The notes under the pieces were generated by a model. It had not been told where the DNA came from, did no database searches, and saw only the letters and a program-made list of their open reading frames with translations. The position numbers and the translations under genes are program-made. From the NCBI GenBank assembly GCA_024180945.1, contig JAKSGN010000023.1:434001-498000 (forward strand): a DNA stretch of 64,000 nt. The letters run 5' to 3'. How positions within the stretch are numbered: position 1 is the first letter of the stretch; each line of letters begins with the position of its first letter. Shown here in pieces: positions 1-10,013 of this stretch. The DNA is from Macrophomina tecta (taxonomy: Eukaryota > Ascomycota > Dothideomycetes > Botryosphaeriales > Botryosphaeriaceae).

Positions 1-922
1 CCGGTTGATGTAGGCAGCAGCCTGGGTGATTGCAAGAGGCGTGTAATCGAGAGCACGCAGTAGATCCACCGCGCCTTCCTCGGCCGACGTGTCCTGCAGC
101 TTATTGCGGAGAAGCTGCAAGCTTTGGCTCTCATCCATCACGCGCACCTCTCTAATTCGATTATAGCCTCCAGCCAGCCTAGCTGCTGCATCCTTGTTCC
201 GAGACGTGATTAGAATCGATCCGTTGCGGCTTTGGGGGAGGTACGACGCTAGCGATGCCGACGCGCCTTCGAGTAGCTCGCCCTGCCCGCGCCCTCGCGG
301 TGGGAAGAAGGTCTTGACATCGTCGGCATTGTCCAGGATCATCGTCCATCGTCCATTCGCCTCGTCGCACAGCCAGGTGTAGACTAGTCGTAGAACGTTC
401 GCCTTTGGATCGTGACGCCCAGGAAGCGCGAGTCTGTCTGCGAGGCCTCTGTACGCTTCTTCGAACCGGATCTTGGTGCTGGCGTGCACCCAGAGCACGA
501 ACGTGTGCGGTGTCGCATCGCGGACACTATGGGCATATTGGATGGCTAGCTGTGACTTTCTTCGTCTCGTCAGCACTGTAGTTTTTAGGAAGTAGACGTT
601 GACATACCCCACGCCGCCGAGGCCGACGAGCGCCGCCCGAGCGCCAGGTCCGGCGCACTTGTCGCGGATCCACGCTAAGATCTCGGGCCGATCCACGAAG
701 TCAGGGTCTGGGGCGAAAGGGACGGTGGAGAAGGGCTCGCGTTTGCGGGTGGAGCCGTCTATAGGGGTGTATTAGCCTTGTGGTGCGGGCTGCTGGCTGT
801 TGGTTAGCGCATTCACCTTGCCCCGGCGGATAGCCGAAGTTAAAGTTGTTCGTCCCGCCGGCGGCGGCATAGGCGCCAGGAATATTGATATTGCCGTCAA
901 GATTTCCGTGGAAGGTGCTCAT
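1..922 (-). CDS. NB-ARC receptor (NLR), copy 1, 3' part beyond the window
   Basis: Partial gene on the minus strand: exon 1 922-817, exon 2 758-608, exon 3 559-1, running off the left edge. Introns are 816-759 (donor GTGAAT, acceptor ATAG) and 607-560 (GTATGT, branch CTGAC). Exon 1 encodes a short N-terminal motif (MSTFHGNLDG, then IPG, GGT and NFNF), followed by the NB-ARC P-loop rebuilt across intron 2 (GLGGVGKSQ), a Walker B-like MILDNADD, an ITSRN segment and a PLAITQAA segment resembling the GLPLA box. No stop or frame break occurs in the visible part. Exon lengths 1 and 2 (106 and 151 bp) equal those of the complete paralogue at 5163-7617, which lies in opposite orientation. The expected role is a STAND/NLR signalling ATPase. 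An alternative start upstream (codons from 1045) would give an odd N-terminus and corresponds to the 5' flank of the paralogue, so I start at 922. Confidence 0.85.
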
Positions 923-1072
923 TTCTGCCCTGTGCGCGGTGCTCGCATCTTCTCCCGCGAGGATGATGGAGTCAGAAAACCCAAGGGCCCTAAGCTGAGC
1001 TGCTGACCATGTCAGCCTCGCCGCCGGGGCCTCAGCCGCAGTCACACAGCCTGGCTTGTGTAACGACGGGCC
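1..1072 (-). repeat. Left arm of inverted NLR duplication
   Basis: This segment matches about 5008-6075 in inverted orientation. Homology covers roughly 150 bp of 5' flank, exon 1, both introns and the NB-ARC exon. Identity varies strongly: clearly diverged in the flank and exon 1, about 93% over exon 2 as a whole, and identical between 247 and 647. In exons 2-3 the base at position p in the right arm corresponds to 6076-p here. Confidence 0.9.
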
Positions 1073-1335
1073 TCATCTACTAGGCTTCAAAAGCTGCTCA
1101 TGGGCTAACCATAGCATCAGACGTTATGATGGAGGCGATATTTTCTTACGCCGTGCAACAAGGCAATGCTTCTAGTATTGTTCTTCACAATGAGTTCAGA
1201 TTTTCTTCATGCCGAAAAGCGAGTCGCGGAAGAATTCTAGAAGCATCGATAGGCCAATCCAGCCACGTGGCCTCTGAGTCTGCTGCCTGGCGCTGCAGCT
1301 CGTCTCTCATCCCCCATCATGATCAGCATCGTAGA
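1073..1335. other. Intergenic stretch before pogo-type transposase
   Basis: No supportable gene. The transposase frame is open from an ATG at 1126, but the homologous protein at 11049 begins at the residue equivalent to 1336, so this stretch is probably the element's 5' untranslated part. I found no convincing terminal inverted repeat here. Confidence 0.4.
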
Positions 1336-3006
1336 ATGGATCCCGCCAGTGCTGTGCTGTCCGAAGGCCTTGGACCCTCGAAACCTAAAACGTATACTGC
1401 CCTATCAGAGTCCAGTAATGTCCCTATCTCTACGCTGTGGCACCGCGCGCACGGACGACCCTCGAGAGAAGATAAAGCAAAGAGTCAACAGTACCTCAGC
1501 CCTTCGGAAGAGAAAGCTCTCATTGAGTACCTATTGCGAATGTCTAACAATGGCTTCCCTATTCCGATTAAATACCTGCGTCCGCTGGCGCTCGTTATTG
1601 CGCGCCAGCGCTCCTCTGTCTTCCAAGCTCCTGCGACGGACGAAACGATCCAGCCTCCTGGCAAGAACTGGCCTCAGGCCTTCTGCAACCGCCATCCCGA
1701 GCTTAAAGCGAAAAGAGTCAAGGCGCTAGATTGGAATCGGCACGACAATAACATCTACGATAAGATAAGGCACTGGTTTGAGACCATCGGGAAAGAGCTA
1801 CATGATCCCGTCGTTGTGCCGGAGAATGTTTACAATATGGACGAAACGGGAGTCATGTTAAGCATGCTTGCTTCCCTCAAGGTCCTGGTAGGTAAGGATG
1901 ACCTGCGAGCTTATAGAGGTGCAGGCGTCAAACGGACAACCGTGACGGCGATCGAGTGCATTTCTGCAGATGGCAGGTGTCTCTTCCCACTGGTAATCTG
2001 GCCAGCAGCAACTCATCGAAACATATGGACTGTGTACCCAACTCCTGGATGGCATTTTGCGTGCTCTCAATCTGGATACACGGACTCCAGGATCAGCCTG
2101 CACTGGGTCAAACACGTGTTTGACCCGCAGACCAAATTACGGGCGAACCAGAAGCCACGGATTCTTATCTGCGACGGCTTCGGGACGCATGAGTCGCTCG
2201 AAGTCATGCAGTATTGTTTTGAAAACAACATCATTCTCTGCCGTATTCCGTCTCACACCTCCCATAAGCTCCAGCCCTGTGACGTTGGAGTTTTTGGCCC
2301 ACTGAAGACGGCATATCGAGAACAGGTTGAGCGGCTATATCGAGGAGGTGCAAATACAGTTGGAAAGCAGCATTTTACTTCTCTCTATAGCCGTGCACGC
2401 GAACAGGCACTTACCCCGCGAAACATCAAGTCAGGCTGGGCAAAGGTAGGTTTGTATCCATTCAGCCCAGACAAGGTACTTGGAGGCATCCAAATGCCAC
2501 TAGCCGAACTGCGTATCCCTCAGGAAGGTAAGGCGAAGGCGGAATCTTGTCCACGCGAAGTAATCCAAACGCCCGTGACGTTGGAGGCTCTTACTTTGCT
2601 GCATGACCAAATCGAACAGGATGCGCATACGCTCGATGGTCGGAGCAGACAGCGCCTACGTAAGCTGGCCAATGCTGCTCAAAAATCCTTTGCTGAATGC
2701 GCTCTTCTTCTCGATGAGAACCGGCTCTTGTTCGAGCAGAACAATGAAAGCAATTGCCGGAAATCGGCCAGGTCAACGGTGGTCGGGAAGGCGAAAGTAA
2801 TGAGCTATGAGGACATCGTTCAAGCACAAGCGAAGCGTGATGCAAAAGAAGCTGCTATGGTTAAAGGGAAACGTAGTTCCAAACGTGAGAGCGCTACGCC
2901 TACAGTGGCACAGGCTAAAAGAAAAAGGAAGAGCGAAGCAGAAGCTGCAGAGGAGGAGATAGAGGCACTAGGGCTAGGGAGTTACTGCTCTGTTCTGAAA
3001 TTTTGA
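1336..3006 (+). CDS. Fot1/pogo-type DDE transposase (copy 1)
   Basis: An intronless frame of 556 codons plus stop for a Tc1/mariner-superfamily transposase of the pogo/Fot1 branch. It has an N-terminal helix-turn-helix region, a CENP-B-like middle (PPGKNWPQAF, KALDWNRHDNNIY) and a DDE_1 catalytic core with acidic residues in NMDETGVM, ICDGFGTH and LQPCDVGVF. A basic C-terminal tail (KRKRKSEAEA) may serve nuclear entry. The frame could start at 1126, but alignment with the second copy (11049-12779, same family, clearly diverged) supports MDPASAVLSEG at 1336. The gene lies between the two inverted NLR copies and appears intact. No flanking terminal repeats were identified, so the element's borders are unknown. 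Confidence 0.88.
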   Translation: MDPASAVLSEGLGPSKPKTYTALSESSNVPISTLWHRAHGRPSREDKAKSQQYLSPSEEKALIEYLLRMSNNGFPIPIKYLRPLALVIARQRSSVFQAPATDETIQPPGKNWPQAFCNRHPELKAKRVKALDWNRHDNNIYDKIRHWFETIGKELHDPVVVPENVYNMDETGVMLSMLASLKVLVGKDDLRAYRGAGVKRTTVTAIECISADGRCLFPLVIWPAATHRNIWTVYPTPGWHFACSQSGYTDSRISLHWVKHVFDPQTKLRANQKPRILICDGFGTHESLEVMQYCFENNIILCRIPSHTSHKLQPCDVGVFGPLKTAYREQVERLYRGGANTVGKQHFTSLYSRAREQALTPRNIKSGWAKVGLYPFSPDKVLGGIQMPLAELRIPQEGKAKAESCPREVIQTPVTLEALTLLHDQIEQDAHTLDGRSRQRLRKLANAAQKSFAECALLLDENRLLFEQNNESNCRKSARSTVVGKAKVMSYEDIVQAQAKRDAKEAAMVKGKRSSKRESATPTVAQAKRKRKSEAEAAEEEIEALGLGSYCSVLKF

Positions 3007-3531
3007 CGGCTGTTTAATGTGTACAGGCCAGCTATTATAACTCAATGTAGTTGCACTGCGAAGATCAAAGGTGGTGGACACATAAGACCTAAGAGCGTGA
3101 GCAGAGGCGTAAGTTATCTTGCCAGCGCTTTATAAAAGCAAGTACCAGTATACTGTTACGTATAATCTCTCCGCCTTTGCATGCATTTGGCAGTCCAGTC
3201 TTCCGTCAACACCTGGCGACTGCCGTCAGGCAGTTTTTCATACATGTGTCGTCGAGCTGTTTTTTAGATATATTGTACCGGCCATCGATGTTAGACGAGA
3301 CAGAGTGCTGACAGAGGCTAAGATTTGTTGTCGTAGGTCTGTCGAACGACAGCAGCACTTGGGTGTTTGGGGATACTAAATAGGCTGGTTCATAATGTAA
3401 ACCCTAACTAAATTGGCAGTGGTAAGGTGATTTCTCGTGTTTATAAAAAGGAAAAGGGAGTAGCAGCTTGCATAGCCGTAGAATGCACATGAATATATAG
3501 ATATCGGTATTCTCTACTAAACGCCCCCGGA
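3007..3531. other. Intergenic, no gene seen
   Basis: Convergent space between the transposase stop and the hydrolase stop. It holds only short frames without recognisable domains. Confidence 0.5.
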
Positions 3532-4689
3532 TCATCCAGGGAAATTGAAGTTGACTGTACCGCCGGTGGTGTGAGCTCCAGGAATCACATACCGACCAGA
3601 GATGGCACCGTTGAAAACAGGGCCGTTGTATGAAGTTCTTCCACCAGCACTGTCATCGGTCGTTGATGCGCTCTCCGCTTCGCTAATATCCGAACGGCCA
3701 ACGTTGCTTTCAAATTCCTGCATCCATCGTTCCAGCACACCTCGGACCTGACCGTATCCCGGGTCCGCTCTTCCAGTGAACTTCGTCATGTCCCGATGAT
3801 CTGCATTGATGCTGCAGTTGTCATATGCAGGGAGTATCGCAGACTCTCGTTCCACAATCTTGCCGATCATGTCGTCCATCTTGAGAGCCTCGTAGAAGCA
3901 GTATATCTTCAGCTTAATGTCGTCTCGTCGAAGCATGTGCTGAAAGTCTTCTTCAGTCCTCTGTAGGTCCGAGGAGCCCGGCTCTAGATTTCGCAAGATC
4001 TCCCGGTTTGTGCCGCGGAATATGTTCACGTATTTTGCCACGGTGTTTCCCCAATTTGCCACACGTGAGCCTCCATGAGGAGTACCCATGAACACGATAC
4101 CTAGCGTATTGGACAGAACGGTCCCCAAGTCCTGTCTTTTGTTGCTGAGATTTAGAGCTTCCTCACACACCAAACCCCCAAGGCTGTGAGCGATGAATAT
4201 GATCGGTCGTTGGCTGATTTGTGCTCGCTGATCGAGAAGCGCGTACGCTAACGACTTCCCATGGTCGTTCAGCCGATTCGAGCTTGCGATGGTCCAGAAG
4301 CGGACAACGTCGGCGTCGTATCCGAATGTCATGATGCGAGCGCGGGGAAAGTCTTGAGAGAGGAGGGCGCCTGGCCAGAAAATTCCGTTGGGATGCGTCC
4401 ATGTCTTGTTACGGTTCCCTGTGAGTCCATGAACAAAGACGATACTGGAAACACAAGTCAGCGTATAGCGAGATGCTATGCCGCGGAGTCCTTACTCAAC
4501 AACTGCATCCGGAGGATCAGCAACTACCCTGATTCCGATTGATCCGTCGGTCGCATATCTGTATCGTTATCAGCAATGGCCAGACATTTAGAAAACTGCT
4601 TACAGCTCATTGTCAGCGCCCGTGTCAGGCCCGGAAGTGACTTCGGTGCGAGAGCCCGATGACTGCGCTGGTTTCTTAAAGATAGGCAT
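3532..4689 (-). CDS. SesB-like alpha/beta hydrolase with C-terminal amyloid-type motif
   Basis: Three exons on the minus strand: 4689-4604, 4558-4496 and 4444-3532, giving 353 residues. Intron 1 (45 nt, GTAAGC...ACAG) and intron 2 (51 nt, GTAAGG...CCAG) fit phase exactly. The fold is the lipase/SERAC1-like serine hydrolase used as effector domain in fungal NLR systems: IVFVHGLTGNRNKTWTH (51-67), GYDAD, nucleophile elbow AHSLGG with Ser137, FMGTPHGGS, and a likely catalytic His266 in ADHRDM. After an acidic Ser/Thr linker the last 30 residues (324-353) carry GPVFNGAISGRYVIPG, GGT and NFNF, a motif also found at the N-terminus of both neighbouring receptors. Known fungal pairs of this design (sesB and its NLR) link receptor and effector by amyloid templating. 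The gene is divergent from NLR copy 2 and shares its 473-bp upstream region. The hydrolase call is firm; the signalling role is inferred. Confidence 0.88.
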
Positions 4690-5162
4690 AGTGCAAGTGA
4701 CGGCGTTGAAGAAGCCGACACTTTGGCTCACTACTACAACTAGATTGACAGTGCTGGATAAAGCCTGCGATGGGTTGATGGTTGAGCTATTACGGCGCAG
4801 CCCTCACAAGTGGTGAGGACACCGAAAGGACAAGGTCAGAAGAATACGAAGCGGGGAACGAGATCGCGTGACAATCCGCGCTCAGCCAGAGCCCCCGGCT
4901 CAGAATGCCAAGACCTACCGAGCGACAATGCAGAACTGAGGCAAGCGGCTTAACTCGCACACCACGCTTAGCACTAACGGAGGAACCGAGCCAACCTCGC
5001 CCACTGGAAGAGGCCCGGTGTGACACAAGCTAGGCTGCGTCGACTGCGGCTGAGCCCCCGCCAAGCGAGGCTAACATCGCCAACAGCTCAGCTCGTGACC
5101 CTCCAACTTTCCAACTCCATCATCCTCACAGGAAGACGCGAGCCTCGCATTAAGGGTAGAAA
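4690..5162. promoter_or_regulatory. Shared divergent upstream region of hydrolase and NLR copy 2
   Basis: 473 bp lie between the two start codons, so both genes probably share control elements. The part near the NLR (from about 5008) is homologous to the 5' flank of NLR copy 1. No specific operator is recognised. Confidence 0.45.
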
Positions 5163-6075
5163 ATGAGCATCTTCCAGGGAAGCCTTCACGGACGCGTCGT
5201 TATTCCCGGTACCTACACCGCGACCGGCGGAACGACGAACTTCCACATCAGCTCTTCACCAGGCCGAGGTAAATGCACTAACTGGCAGCCAGTGCCCTGT
5301 GGCTAACAGGCCCATAGATAGCTCCACCCAGAAACGCGAGCCCTTCTCTACCGTCCCGTTCGCCCCAGACCCTGACTTTGTGGATCGGCCCGAGATCCTA
5401 GCGTGGATCCGCGACAGGTGCGCGGGCCCTGGCGCTCGGGCGGCGCTCGTCGGCCTCGGCGGCGTGGGGTATGTCAACGTCTACTTCCTAAAAACTACAG
5501 TGCTGACGAGACGAAGAAAGTCACAGCTAGCCATCCAATATGCCCATAGTGTCCGCGATGCGACACCGCACACGTTCGTGCTCTGGGTGCACGCCAGCAC
5601 CAAGATCCGGTTCGAAGAAGCGTACAGAGGCCTCGCAGACAGACTCGCGCTTCCTGGGCGTCACGATCCAAAGGCGAACGTTCTACGACTAGTCTACACC
5701 TGGCTGTGCGACGAGGCGAATGGACGATGGACGATGATCCTGGACAATGCCGACGATGTCAAGACCTTCTTCCCACCGCGAGGGCGCGGGCAGGGCGAGC
5801 TACTCGAAGGCGCGTCGGCATCGCTAGCGGCGTACCTCCCCCAAAGCCGTAACGGATCGATTCTGATCACCTCTCGGAACAAGGACGCGGCAGCCCGGCT
5901 GGCTGGAGGCTATAATCACATCAGAGAGGTGCGCGCGATGGATGAGAGCCAAGGCCTACAGCTTCTCCGCATCAAGTTGCAGGACATTTCGACCGAAGAA
6001 GGCGCGGGAGATCTGCTGCGTGCTCTCGACCACTTGCCTCTTGCAATCACCCAGGCTGCTGCCTACATCAACCGG
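5008..6075 (+). repeat. Right arm of inverted NLR duplication
   Basis: Inverted partner of 1-1072. Homology begins near 5008 in the 5' flank (GAGGCCC...CTGCGGCTGAG is shared) and continues at least to 6075, where the left copy leaves the window. Confidence 0.9.
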
Positions 6076-7617
6076 CGAGCTCGCATGACGATACTAGCCT
6101 ATCTAAAAGAGTTTCGCGCGAACGACACGAAGAGAAGAAAGCTCCTATATTTAGACGCAGGCGACTTGCGTCGGGATGGGAGCGCATCGAACTCGGTGGT
6201 GACGACATGGCAGATGTCGTTCGAACGCATCCGGCAAGAGCGGCCCTCCGCTGCCGATCTGCTGTCGCTCATGAGCTTCTTCAATCCCCAAGGCATTCCA
6301 GAGCCGATACTCCGAGGATTCAGCATAGCTGCAGTAGAACCGGGCTGCGAAGACGAGGCTGATGACATGTTTGACGAGGACTTTGACACCCTGCAGGCGT
6401 ACTCGCTCATAGCCGCAACGGCCGAGCCTAACATGTGTGAGATGCATGCTCTCGTGCAGTTCTGCACGCAAGTGTGGCTATCGTCGTCTGGTGATACGGA
6501 GCGGTGGAAGCGGGAGTACGTAGAGCTGATGGCACGAGAGTTTCCTACCGGAGAATTTGAGAACTGGGCACGTTGCCAGCAGCTACTTCCGCATGTCGAG
6601 CGGCTTCTTGACGCTGAGCCAGCGGCCGACGAGTTGCTAGAGGCATTAGCTCAGGTCCTCACAAATGTTGCGTGGTACATGTCGATGAAAGGAGGCTATA
6701 AGACGGGGGAAAAGGTAGCAAGAAAGGCGGTCACGGCTAGAGAGAGTGTGTTAGGACCGGATGACGAACGGACACTGATGAGCGTTAGCGTTTTGGCGGG
6801 CGTGCTGCAGGATCAGGGGAAGTACGGCGAGGCGGAGGAGCTGAACCGGCGGGCGCTAGAAGGGTACGAGAAGGAGCTGGGGGTGCAGCACCCGTATACG
6901 CTAACGAGCGTGAGCAACCTGGCGAGCGTGCTGCGGGCTCAGGGAAAGTACGGCGAGGCAGAGGAGCTGAACCGGCGGGCGCTGGAAGGGTACGAGAAGG
7001 AGCTGGGGGTGCAGCACCCTTCTACGCTGACGAGCATGAGTAACCTGGCGAGCGTGCTGCGGGATCAGGGGAAGTACGGCGAGGCGGAGAAGCTGAACCG
7101 GCGGGCGCTGGAAGGGAGGGAGAAGGAGCTGGGAGTGCAGCACCCGAATACGCTGACGAGTGTGAGCAACCTGGCGTTGGTGCTGCAGGCTCAGGGGAAG
7201 TACGGCGAGGCAGAGGAGCTTCAGCGGCGGGCGCTGGAAGGGAGGGAGAAGGAGCTGGGGGAGCGGCACCCGCATACGCTCATCTCTGTCTACAACCTCG
7301 CTTATCTTTTACACCAACAGCAGCGGTACGATGAAGCAAGCCAGCTGTACCAGCGAACATGCAACGGCTTCAAACAGGCGCTCGGTCCTCAGCACCCAAC
7401 AACTACGGCCTGTCTCAATCACTTCTCAGCCGTGCAGCAAGAAGCAACACAAGCTAGGCTCGAGCAAAGCCAGAAACCGGTTCACAACGATAGGACACCC
7501 GTTGGTGACGTTGTCCGTCCTGAACCCCGATCCGAGTCAGCAAGCAGCAGGCAGGGAAATAAGAAAAGCTCAATCGTCATGCGTCTAAAGGAAAGATTCC
7601 GTAGAAAAGCTTCGTAG
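5163..7617 (+). CDS. NB-ARC/TPR receptor (fungal NLR), copy 2, complete
   Basis: Three exons, 5163-5268, 5318-5468 and 5517-7617, give 785 residues. Intron 1 (49 nt, GTAAAT, branch GCTAAC, CATAG) and intron 2 (48 nt, GTATGT, branch GCTGAC, GAAG) restore frame; intron 2 is itself in frame and would otherwise break the P-loop. Order of parts: N-terminal motif (MSIFQGSLHGRVVIPG, then GGT and NF; residues 1-35), NB-ARC with Walker A GLGGVGKSQ (Lys87), Walker B-like MILDNADD (about 158-165), ITSRN (about 200), LPLAITQAAAYIN (about 260), a winged-helix-like region, then TPR_12/kinesin-light-chain-type repeats of 42 residues (about 505-730) and a basic tail. A STAND ATPase with TPR sensor and no large effector domain is expected to act through a partner. 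The adjacent hydrolase carries the same short motif, which makes it the likely partner. Confidence 0.92.
6817..7320 (+). repeat. Four near-identical 126-bp TPR-coding tandem repeats
   Basis: Units start at 6817, 6943, 7069 and 7195, each coding 42 residues that begin G-K-Y-G-E-A-E and contain RRALEG, KELG and HP..TL. They differ at only a few positions. Degenerate units lie on both sides (about 6691 and 7321). Such homogenised repeats are typical of variable fungal NLR sensor domains. Confidence 0.9.
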
Positions 7618-8432
7618 CCTAGACAGCACTTTTAATATCTATCTGCTTTTTAATAGCGTCTTGTTTTCATGCTGTGAATAACAGATCGAATGATGCGTAC
7701 AGTGACGAGAATCAAAGACCTTGCTAGACCCCTGTAACGTACCAGCATCAGCTGGTAACCATTGGGTAAAGCTATTGCAACATGGACCGTGCGCTACAAG
7801 CGAACAGGTCGTAAACTCGGCTGCTGTTTCCATTCGCAACAGTAAAAAAAAACAAGCTGATCTTGCTTTACGCGCAGTCTTCGTACTTAGTAAGAACAGC
7901 TCAGCGCATCGCGGCTAGCCGAGATTGGCCAAAGCTGCGCTGACAAGTACCGCCCTGCGTGGCGGACTCTCCTACTACACCACGTATCCTGCTGCTAGTA
8001 GTATTACAGTACGCGGTATAACACCGGAGGATATATGCGTCTCACCAACTAGATTTTCTAGGAGAAAAAAGCATTGGTGGTGCTATAGTAGAGCAATATC
8101 GTTCGCAGCATCAAGACTCATCCTGTAGGAATCAGGTAAGGGAACAGCCACGCCTGTGTAATATTAAATTTAAAACATTTCGCAAGTAGATTAAACGGCC
8201 GTAGAATATTCCCAGCATAGTTTTATAAGAATTTCTACATAGATACGCCTATGAAGTTGCTGCAAACTCGAAGTACCTCGGGCTTTTTTCGGCACACAGG
8301 GTTTTTCGTCACACCGGGGGGGAGGTTAGTAACAAATTATTCGACCTAACTAATTAATACCGCTCTATTTGCGCTAACTTGTTCCACAATCGAGTGCATC
8401 ACACAAGCGAGTGCATCACCCCATTAAACCTC
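7618..8432. other. Intergenic, no gene seen
   Basis: Short frames only. At 8278-8325 there is a sequence (TTTCGGCACACAGGG and a GGAGGTTAGTA box) with relatives near 10872 and 43490, probably old transposon ends. Confidence 0.4.
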
Positions 8433-8475
8433 TAAGGTCTATCCCTGAGTCGCGGGACGCACGGTGTAGCGGGAC
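8433..8475 (+). repeat. Left terminal inverted repeat
   Basis: Begins TAAGGTCTATCCC and matches the reverse complement of 13392-13434 at 37 of 43 positions. Confidence 0.8.
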
Positions 8476-8938
8476 GATTTTGTGAAAAAGACATCTTAAA
8501 ACCTTGTTCTTTAGGTATATAGAGCTTTGATTGATAAATAAATATTCTATGGCTATCTGACTCTAGGATCCTAGCTTTTCTTTGGGTTTTGCTTCGTGGT
8601 CGTCGTGCAATACGTCGATTCGTCGACGCCGTCAATCGGCAAATTATCAATCCACCCCTGTTTTTTCAGGACATGCAAGACCTCTCTTAAATTCGGATGT
8701 TTGAGAAGAGAGATCGATCATTAAAGAAATTTTTCCGAGCCATGAAGTTCGATTTGACTGGAGGAAGATGTTTTCCGAGAGTTTCGCCGTCGGCTGATTG
8801 ACCTTGAAATCCTTTGATGTTTTAGTGGTCCTTTGTGTGCATTAGCGTGGCTGACAAAGCGCGGTATTGAATGGTACTCTTCTCTAGCCATCCGTCCATG
8901 GGGTAACCTCCCCCCCTGTATGGCGAAGGACCCCTATG

Positions 8939-9388
8939 TGTTACAAACCTGACTTGGGGGATGGCGGCGCTTAAGAACGACAGGACAACAAGGCGGCCGA
9001 CAAGAAAGCTACCCCGCGTCAGCCTACGTTAGGTAATCGATCACGTGACATATGGCACGTGATGTCCCATGAGACCTCACGATGTCCCACACTGGGAAAC
9101 CGTGGGATCTCATGGAATCCCATGGGACAAGGGGAGACGTCCCATGAGAACATACATGTATATAGAACCCACGAAAGGCCCTTGTGGCATTTCGTGTTCA
9201 ACTTGATAGTTCAACTTGATAGTTGTCTTGTTTACAATCAGAACAGATTGTCTATTCAATACTCTCTATTGCACTCGTGCTCTACTCTTTACTCAATCCC
9301 CGAGAACCAACCCTAGCCTCCGGCTTATTCATATCCAACCCCTTTCGGCTAGTACGATCACTGTTTAAGCCACCAGGCGTTTAACACC
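8939..9388 (+). repeat. Candidate solo LTR (TGTTACAAACC...AACA)
   Basis: Starts TGTTACAAACCT and may end near TTTAACA. It contains a cluster of TCCCATG-type palindromic boxes (9065-9150), a TATATAG box (about 9158) and a duplicated TTCAACTTGATAG. The first ~62 bp recur at 10460-10521 downstream of the MAPEG gene. No target duplication was found, so the right border is uncertain. Confidence 0.45.
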
Positions 9389-10013
9389 TCGTTGCGATGT
9401 TGGATCGTGAGAGTCTGATATGTTGTAATTTATTTCCACGCCAGTACATATATGGTTAGCGCTAGGGACAAATCTCAAAAACGTGGGGACAAATCTCATC
9501 AGCCTATGAAATATGCCGATATGAAATATTAAAGTGGCAACCTTTACGCACGGACCCGGCGCTATTGAACTATTACCCTTGAGACCACAGTAGTGCGACA
9601 TAAGAACTACCTAGCGCGGCCGCAACGTTAAGCTTCCAGATAGATATAAGTAGCTCAGATTGATCGCAAGTATCCTGTTATTACTACGCTATAAAATCCC
9701 GTGATAATAGCTATTGTATGTAGCTCTACAGCCTCATTTTTCTATGTAGCTGATTTGATGTTCGCGATCGCCACGCGCACGGACACGGTACCAGTGGTTT
9801 GTAAGCCACTGATTTGTAATCAGGACTGGAGTCGGACCGTTCACTATAAGCGCCATGCGGCGCACCAACAAGGTAGGTTCCTATATATTCGATAATCGCA
9901 GCGTTCCCCTCTATCCAAGGCCACATTCATTCTAAATCATTGTTCCTCTGCAGCCTCGAAGATACGACAATTGCACCGCTTTGTTGTGCCCAAACTGTTG
10001 TCCAACGCCTACA

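Noticed and set aside
701..1045. Single long minus-strand frame including the NLR copy 1 motif and an upstream extension
   Set aside because: The upstream codons match the non-coding 5' flank of the paralogue and the downstream codons read through intron 1; the spliced model starting at 922 is better.
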